A stretch of 64,000 bases of DNA, taken from assembly GCA_000469685.2 (NCBI GenBank), contig LS997563.1:2051281-2115280 (forward strand), in the 5' to 3' direction. Positions 59,393-64,000 of this stretch are shown here, piece after piece. This DNA is from Haemonchus contortus. Taxonomy: Eukaryota > Nematoda > Chromadorea > Rhabditida > Trichostrongylidae. The position numbers were made by a program, and so were the translations under genes. Under the pieces are notes generated by a model. The model made no database searches. It saw nothing but the letters and a program-made list of their open reading frames with translations, and was not told the origin of the DNA. The stretch's first letter is position 1, and each line of letters begins with the position of its first letter.

Positions 59393-62300
59393 TCAAATCT
59401 GTCTTTCTTATATGGAAATGAATTGAGGCTAAATGATTAGCGAGACAGTGTAGATTAAATAACTCAAACATAACCACATAATAATGACGATAATAATAGA
59501 AATAATAACAATAAATGGTTGAATAAAAGATGACGACAGCAGAGTTCATAAGGCCCTTTGAATTTTGACAATTAGGTCAATATAGTTAATCGATTGGATA
59601 AAATTGGGTTTTCAGAATTTTATAGAGTCACACTCTTTATTTTGGTCTTTTTTTGTCATAGAAATTGATACCCAAACAACATGTAAGCTTAACTAGTGTC
59701 CTTGACCTCTGCCCCAGACAAAGCCATTGTTTTTCATGAAAAAAGTTCCGGTAGCGTAAGAGATAGTGAGTGTTCCGTCTAGTTTGAAGTGGTTTGACGG
59801 GCCAGGCAGATATTATTGGCACGGGTTCTCCTCTACAGTATTTTCTAGATGATTTTATAAGAAAACATTGTATAGAGGATGATCTATTGGAACCTTACTG
59901 TCTAGACTAGTCAGAGTTTTTTTGTGGCGCTCGATGGCGCTATGTTACTAACCAACAACTGGTCGTACCGGATCACTAACTCAACCTGATGCTAAACATT
60001 AACATTCGTCGTGATCGTTGCGTAGTCGTCGTTGTACGTCGTCCAATTCAACAATCGAGTTTTTCCCCACACCAATCCTGAACACGGCGCGCTCATGAAG
60101 AATCTAGGCCAAGTTCATTCAGCAGTTATCAGCGAATATTATTTAGTGAATGTGATTCCACACCAGGATGACAGCTAGCTGCTGCTGCTGGCTGGATGCC
60201 TAGCTGTGCCGCTGACGGCCGGTTTGCCGGTCCGGTGGCCACGCCCCGCCGATAGCTGCTTTTTCGGCCCTACGGCTGCTACTACGTTGCTGCCTTACGC
60301 TGTGCTGCTTCTCATTCAGGTGTTATCATTACGCCGGAACCACATTTATACATCGCTGACTTCATCGACTACCAGTTATGGAAAGCGCTGACAACGTTTT
60401 GACACATTGGCACGCTTGAATACACTCCTTGACGTCGCCGCGTTTTCTTCGTCTTCACTACCTTTTTCTGGAAAATCTTGTCGTCATGATGGCGCCAGAA
60501 CAGTTTGCTTATTCTCACCCAACAGCTAGTTCACATTTACGGAATTCTTGATTTCTGGAGTATTTTCATTGAGCGACGGCTTTGAAATCTTTTGGGTCAC
60601 TCTTTTGCTCTGAGAGAATATCTAGCCTTGTCTGATGATAGATCCATGCTCTGTCGCTTGGTGTACAACCGGTGGTGCACCTTGCCTAGAAGGTGGTCAG
60701 TCGTTTTGCGAGAGACACTTAGATCTTTATTCGCTTCTCTTGCAAAATTGTTGGACAACTTCATAGATCAATTCATAACTCTACTGAAAAAACCAGAACT
60801 CTGCTCCTCCTTCTTTCACTCGCCATTTAAGTGTTGAGGGATATTTTACTTATTTAGCATTATAATGAGTTACCCATTTATGAGAATCTCCCCACTTGTA
60901 GCCTGGTTGGAGTCATTCAGCCATTTGTATTTTTAAGTTCTTTCTATAGTCTACCAGTCCAAGTGTGCAAGCTTCTCTTACGTTATAAGCATGAGCTTAC
61001 CACGCTTTCTTTCTAAAAATGGTTGGTGTAGCGCAGAGGCTACAGGCGCGCTTTTCAGTGGCTTGCAAGATCGAGTCCTGTGTAGGTAAGCAGCCAGACT
61101 TATCCAGCGGAAACTATTCATTTGGTAGCGATATTTCCCTGTGTGATTCAGATGCTGTCATGTTGTTTACACTTTTCTTACTCGGATTCTTACTCAATTC
61201 AGAATGGAAGTCATTTCTGTAGTAGATCTTGAAATCATCGATCTTGAATGCCTTGTCACCCGTCAACTCTACACCTTGCTCATTTCATTATCGCTCCTGA
61301 ACACAGCAGTGTTGTAAACGTTTCCACGTCTGATTTCTTTGTCAATATTTTCATTTGAGGTTATTTTTGTAAGAAGGTTTTATATTTACAATTTGTAACT
61401 GACTGAGGACTACGACACCCTCTTAGCAACAATTTTTCGACATTTACAAGTGGTCGAAGAGGCTCATTCTCCTTTTGTCAAGGTTTCATATCATTTTTAC
61501 GAACTCTGAACCCGTCGAAGATATCGAGCTTCGTAAGAAGCTCTTCTGTGATGTTTTTCTGCAAACTCTATTGCAGTTCCTCTTGTCAATCGAGCCCTTC
61601 AGCAAGGGTTGTTTCAAAAGAAACAGATTTCACGAACCGCTTCCACAACCTTCACCCATGACTTGTGGTGAATCTGTGAAACACATCGATTGTTCTCACC
61701 TTAGGAGTACAGTGACTGGCGAAGGATCATGCATTTCCCTCCTGGGAACAATTCTTACAAAGTATACCCTTGAAGAACTGTATCAATTTTAATTTACTAT
61801 TTATAAAAAAAACCAAAAATTCACATTTATACGTCTTGGATTTTCGAAATCGCCGCTCATGTTGCTTGAGATTCGTCCCAAACTGTAGTATATCATTCAT
61901 TGCACTGTTTTTTTAAATTTGTCTGTATAAGTAGAATAATGAAATTACCTTAATTCCCACTCCTTCGAAAAAAGTTTTCTGAAAGTAAATCTCCCAGAAT
62001 TCGTGCAATGACACTTCTCTTTAACACTTTATCTATTTGCTCATTGCAATTTTATGTACATATGTTGCTGGGTATGCCCCTAGAGATCCTCGTGGGACGC
62101 GAGTGCACGGCGTATCCGGGCTTGTTTGAGTTAACTATGATAAGAGAGCAATCTGTCACGCCCATATACCCATTCTGTGCCTCAGCAAGGGTGGTAGTGT
62201 TAATATCAGGACAATGTTTGCGTGGATAAAATTTCACTGCATTCCTAAGGCGTCTTTGTACTTCTCTGAGGGTTTTCAAATTTTCAATTTGAATAAAGTA

Positions 62301-63764
62301 CCACGTAAATCATCCGATCACATTTTAGTGGACCTCCGGAGTAAACGGATTTTTCTGATAAAAGGGCATGATTTCGAGGATGCATGGAATTCGGTAATTT
62401 TAATCTTTTCCATGAATGTGTAATTCCTCACCTCGACTCCTTACCTCAACTCTGAAATCGGAAAATCTTCAAAAAATAGTATGCACGCAATTCAAAAAGT
62501 TTTTTGATCCATCGAAGTCGTGGCTTCGTTTTCTACGAAGCCATAAGTCCAGTAGACAGCTAAGCTTCTTGCTTCAAGCGGCTTATACTCAATTCGAACA
62601 GTTTCCTATTTCAAGCATGTTTAGAGCCCTTTCATATCGACCCTCGATCAACTCCATTTGGAAGTTTTGACCTTCTCAATCCGTTTCTGGCTGAAGGTGG
62701 TTCAGTGATCGTCGCGTCGCTAGAGCAGGCATTTTCACGGATTGAATCTCTGTTGAGTCGCACTCTTTCCCAGGCCAGCTGAGGTGCCCTGATCGTTGTG
62801 GTCACTTCTCGATATTAATTATAGGGGAGGGGAACGAATAGTGCAGCGGCAAACGACGAATTGTTGATTCAGGGCAACAAGATTACCCATTTGTGTGGGA
62901 CTGGCCCCGTTCAGATAGAAGAAAAGTTGGCTTTAATGTCTCGTGGCCCCTCAGATTTTTCTTGTTATAATCTGGAATGCATTTTTCACATTCAGAAATG
63001 TTAAATGAAAGCCAAATGCGCGGCGTATTCTGACCAAAGACTTCCTCAAGAGAGTACTTAGTATGCACTTTAGGTTTACAAAATCTGAGTATAGCCAGTA
63101 GGAGTATGTTTTCTGGTCGAATTTCTTGATTCCCGACTTAAGTGTTTTCTGGCTGGCTTGCTTTTAGCTGAATTAACCCAATTTAGGCAATTTACTGCGA
63201 TACCCCATAGTGTCACCTGTTTTTATGGGAAATTCTCTCGTCTAGGGACTTTTACTGCTTTCATAAACCACTACGAATCGCAGTCAAATGCTTTGTCTCC
63301 TTTTGAGTAGGTTCCGACTACAGTAACTATGAATTTTAGCCCCTATTTCCTCCCTCCTACTCTAATGGCATTTACTACTACTATTAAATCGCTTTCTTTA
63401 TTCTCCAGTGTTCTACCTTTGTGACCTTCAGAGCTTGTACTTTTCTTTAATTAGGGACTCTAAGAAAAACAAATACGGAACAAATAATGTCTAGTTTTCA
63501 AAGAAACCTCAATTTTAGTTAAGAAAGCTACCTGCTATTTGGACTTTGTACTTGCTAAAGTAAAATAGCAGATAAGCATGATGGATGGCGAGGACGCTTC
63601 TGGTCCTGGATCTAGATGAACCACAAACGTGACTCTCAAACATGATTGTGAAGATTTTTGAAAGCATTTCTGACATCCAGTGGTAACTTGTAATGGTTTG
63701 CCATAAGAGAGTCGTAGTTGTAGTTCCATAGATAAGGTGGACAAGACAAGAGTACATATCGTTC
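59393..63764. other. Intergenic or decayed repeats
   Basis: A GC-rich island at 60170-60330 ends at CATTCAG|GTGTTA and could be an exon or promoter. Pol III-box-like text at 61020-61080 (GGTGTAGCGCAGAGGCTAC and AGATCGAGTCC) and 62824-62860 may be remnants of further tRNA-derived repeats. Frames at 60592-60837 and 61475-61792 are open but unrecognised. No supported gene. Confidence 0.3.
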
Positions 63765-63880
63765 GAGGTAGGAATAGTCGAGTGGTTAGTAGAGTGTAGA
63801 GTTAGAGGCTCATGTCCTCTTTCAGAAGGACCACAGGTTCGACTCCTGCCCAGGCGAAAGCCATGCCTTCTACGAATTGT
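63765..63880 (+). mobile_element. Solo copy of the RTE tRNA-like head (SINE or truncated element)
   Basis: It begins GAGGTAGGAATAGTCGAGTG, against GAGGCAGGGATAGCCGAGTG at 50536, and keeps an A box (63775-63785), a B box GGTTCGACTCC (63836-63846) and the CCAGGCG...GCCATGCCTT junction that the RTE also has (CGAGGCAACTCCATGCCTT). No endonuclease coding follows. It is either a SINE built on the same head or an element cut off by later change; the window ends soon after. Confidence 0.6.
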
Positions 63881-64000
63881 TTTGATGGAATGTTATGGCC
63901 AGGGTGTTGGGGCTTGTTGTGTCTGTTTGCAGATTTCACTTTATTTGATCAATTTTCATATTACTACTGCTAATCGTATACCTGCTCAGAGGCCGATGCA

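Noticed and set aside
63765..63860. A genuine tRNA gene at 63.8 kb
   Set aside because: The T stem is nearly acceptable, but no 7-bp acceptor stem forms and it shares its 5' boundary with the RTE head.

Overview
This window reads as nuclear DNA from a nematode. The evidence is a complete seven-exon gene of the nematode-specific Sre chemoreceptor family, short introns with GTAAGT/GTGAGT donors and TTTCAG acceptors, and a TTTTCAG acceptor lying directly against an ATG, as expected for trans-splicing. Clade V is my guess, but the species cannot be named from the sequence. No bacterial, organellar, rRNA, CRISPR or intact tRNA feature was seen. Coordinates of exons were assigned by eye from splice sites and codon phase.

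Left arm (1-11.5 kb): a minus-strand carboxylesterase/cholinesterase-family gene runs from about 6.9 kb down to 1.57 kb. Eleven exons join in compatible phase except for one missing link, and the full Ser-Glu-His triad is present. A lone good exon of unknown identity follows at 8.8-8.95 kb (-). The Sre-type 7TM receptor gene is at 9.3-11.5 kb (+).

Middle (11.5-50 kb): mostly intergenic or repeat-derived sequence. It holds GC-rich exon candidates (15.5-16.3, 17.4-17.7, 19.5-19.9 kb), decayed minus-strand coding tracts (14.7-17.1, 20.0-20.6, 29.6-30.2 kb), a LINE 3' fragment (21.4-22.1 kb), a probable broken chemoreceptor (23.1-23.5 kb), a 212-bp inverted-repeat element carrying a hammerhead-ribozyme core (23.8-24.0 kb), a roughly 930-bp element with perfect terminal inverted repeats that carries a second hammerhead-like core (34.0-34.9 kb), and an unknown multi-exon minus-strand gene (47.6-48.7 kb).

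Right arm (50.5-64 kb): a nearly full-length, inactivated RTE-type non-LTR retrotransposon is bounded by an 18/19-bp target-site duplication. Those boundaries place a tRNA-like, Pol III-promoter-like sequence at the 5' end of the element itself, and a second solo copy of that head occurs at 63.8 kb. A separate tRNA-derived SINE family of about 300 bp has seven recognisable copies across the window. The most unusual material is therefore the mobile DNA: the tRNA-headed RTE, the SINE family whose 3' end may resemble the RTE tail, and the two hammerhead-bearing repeats.
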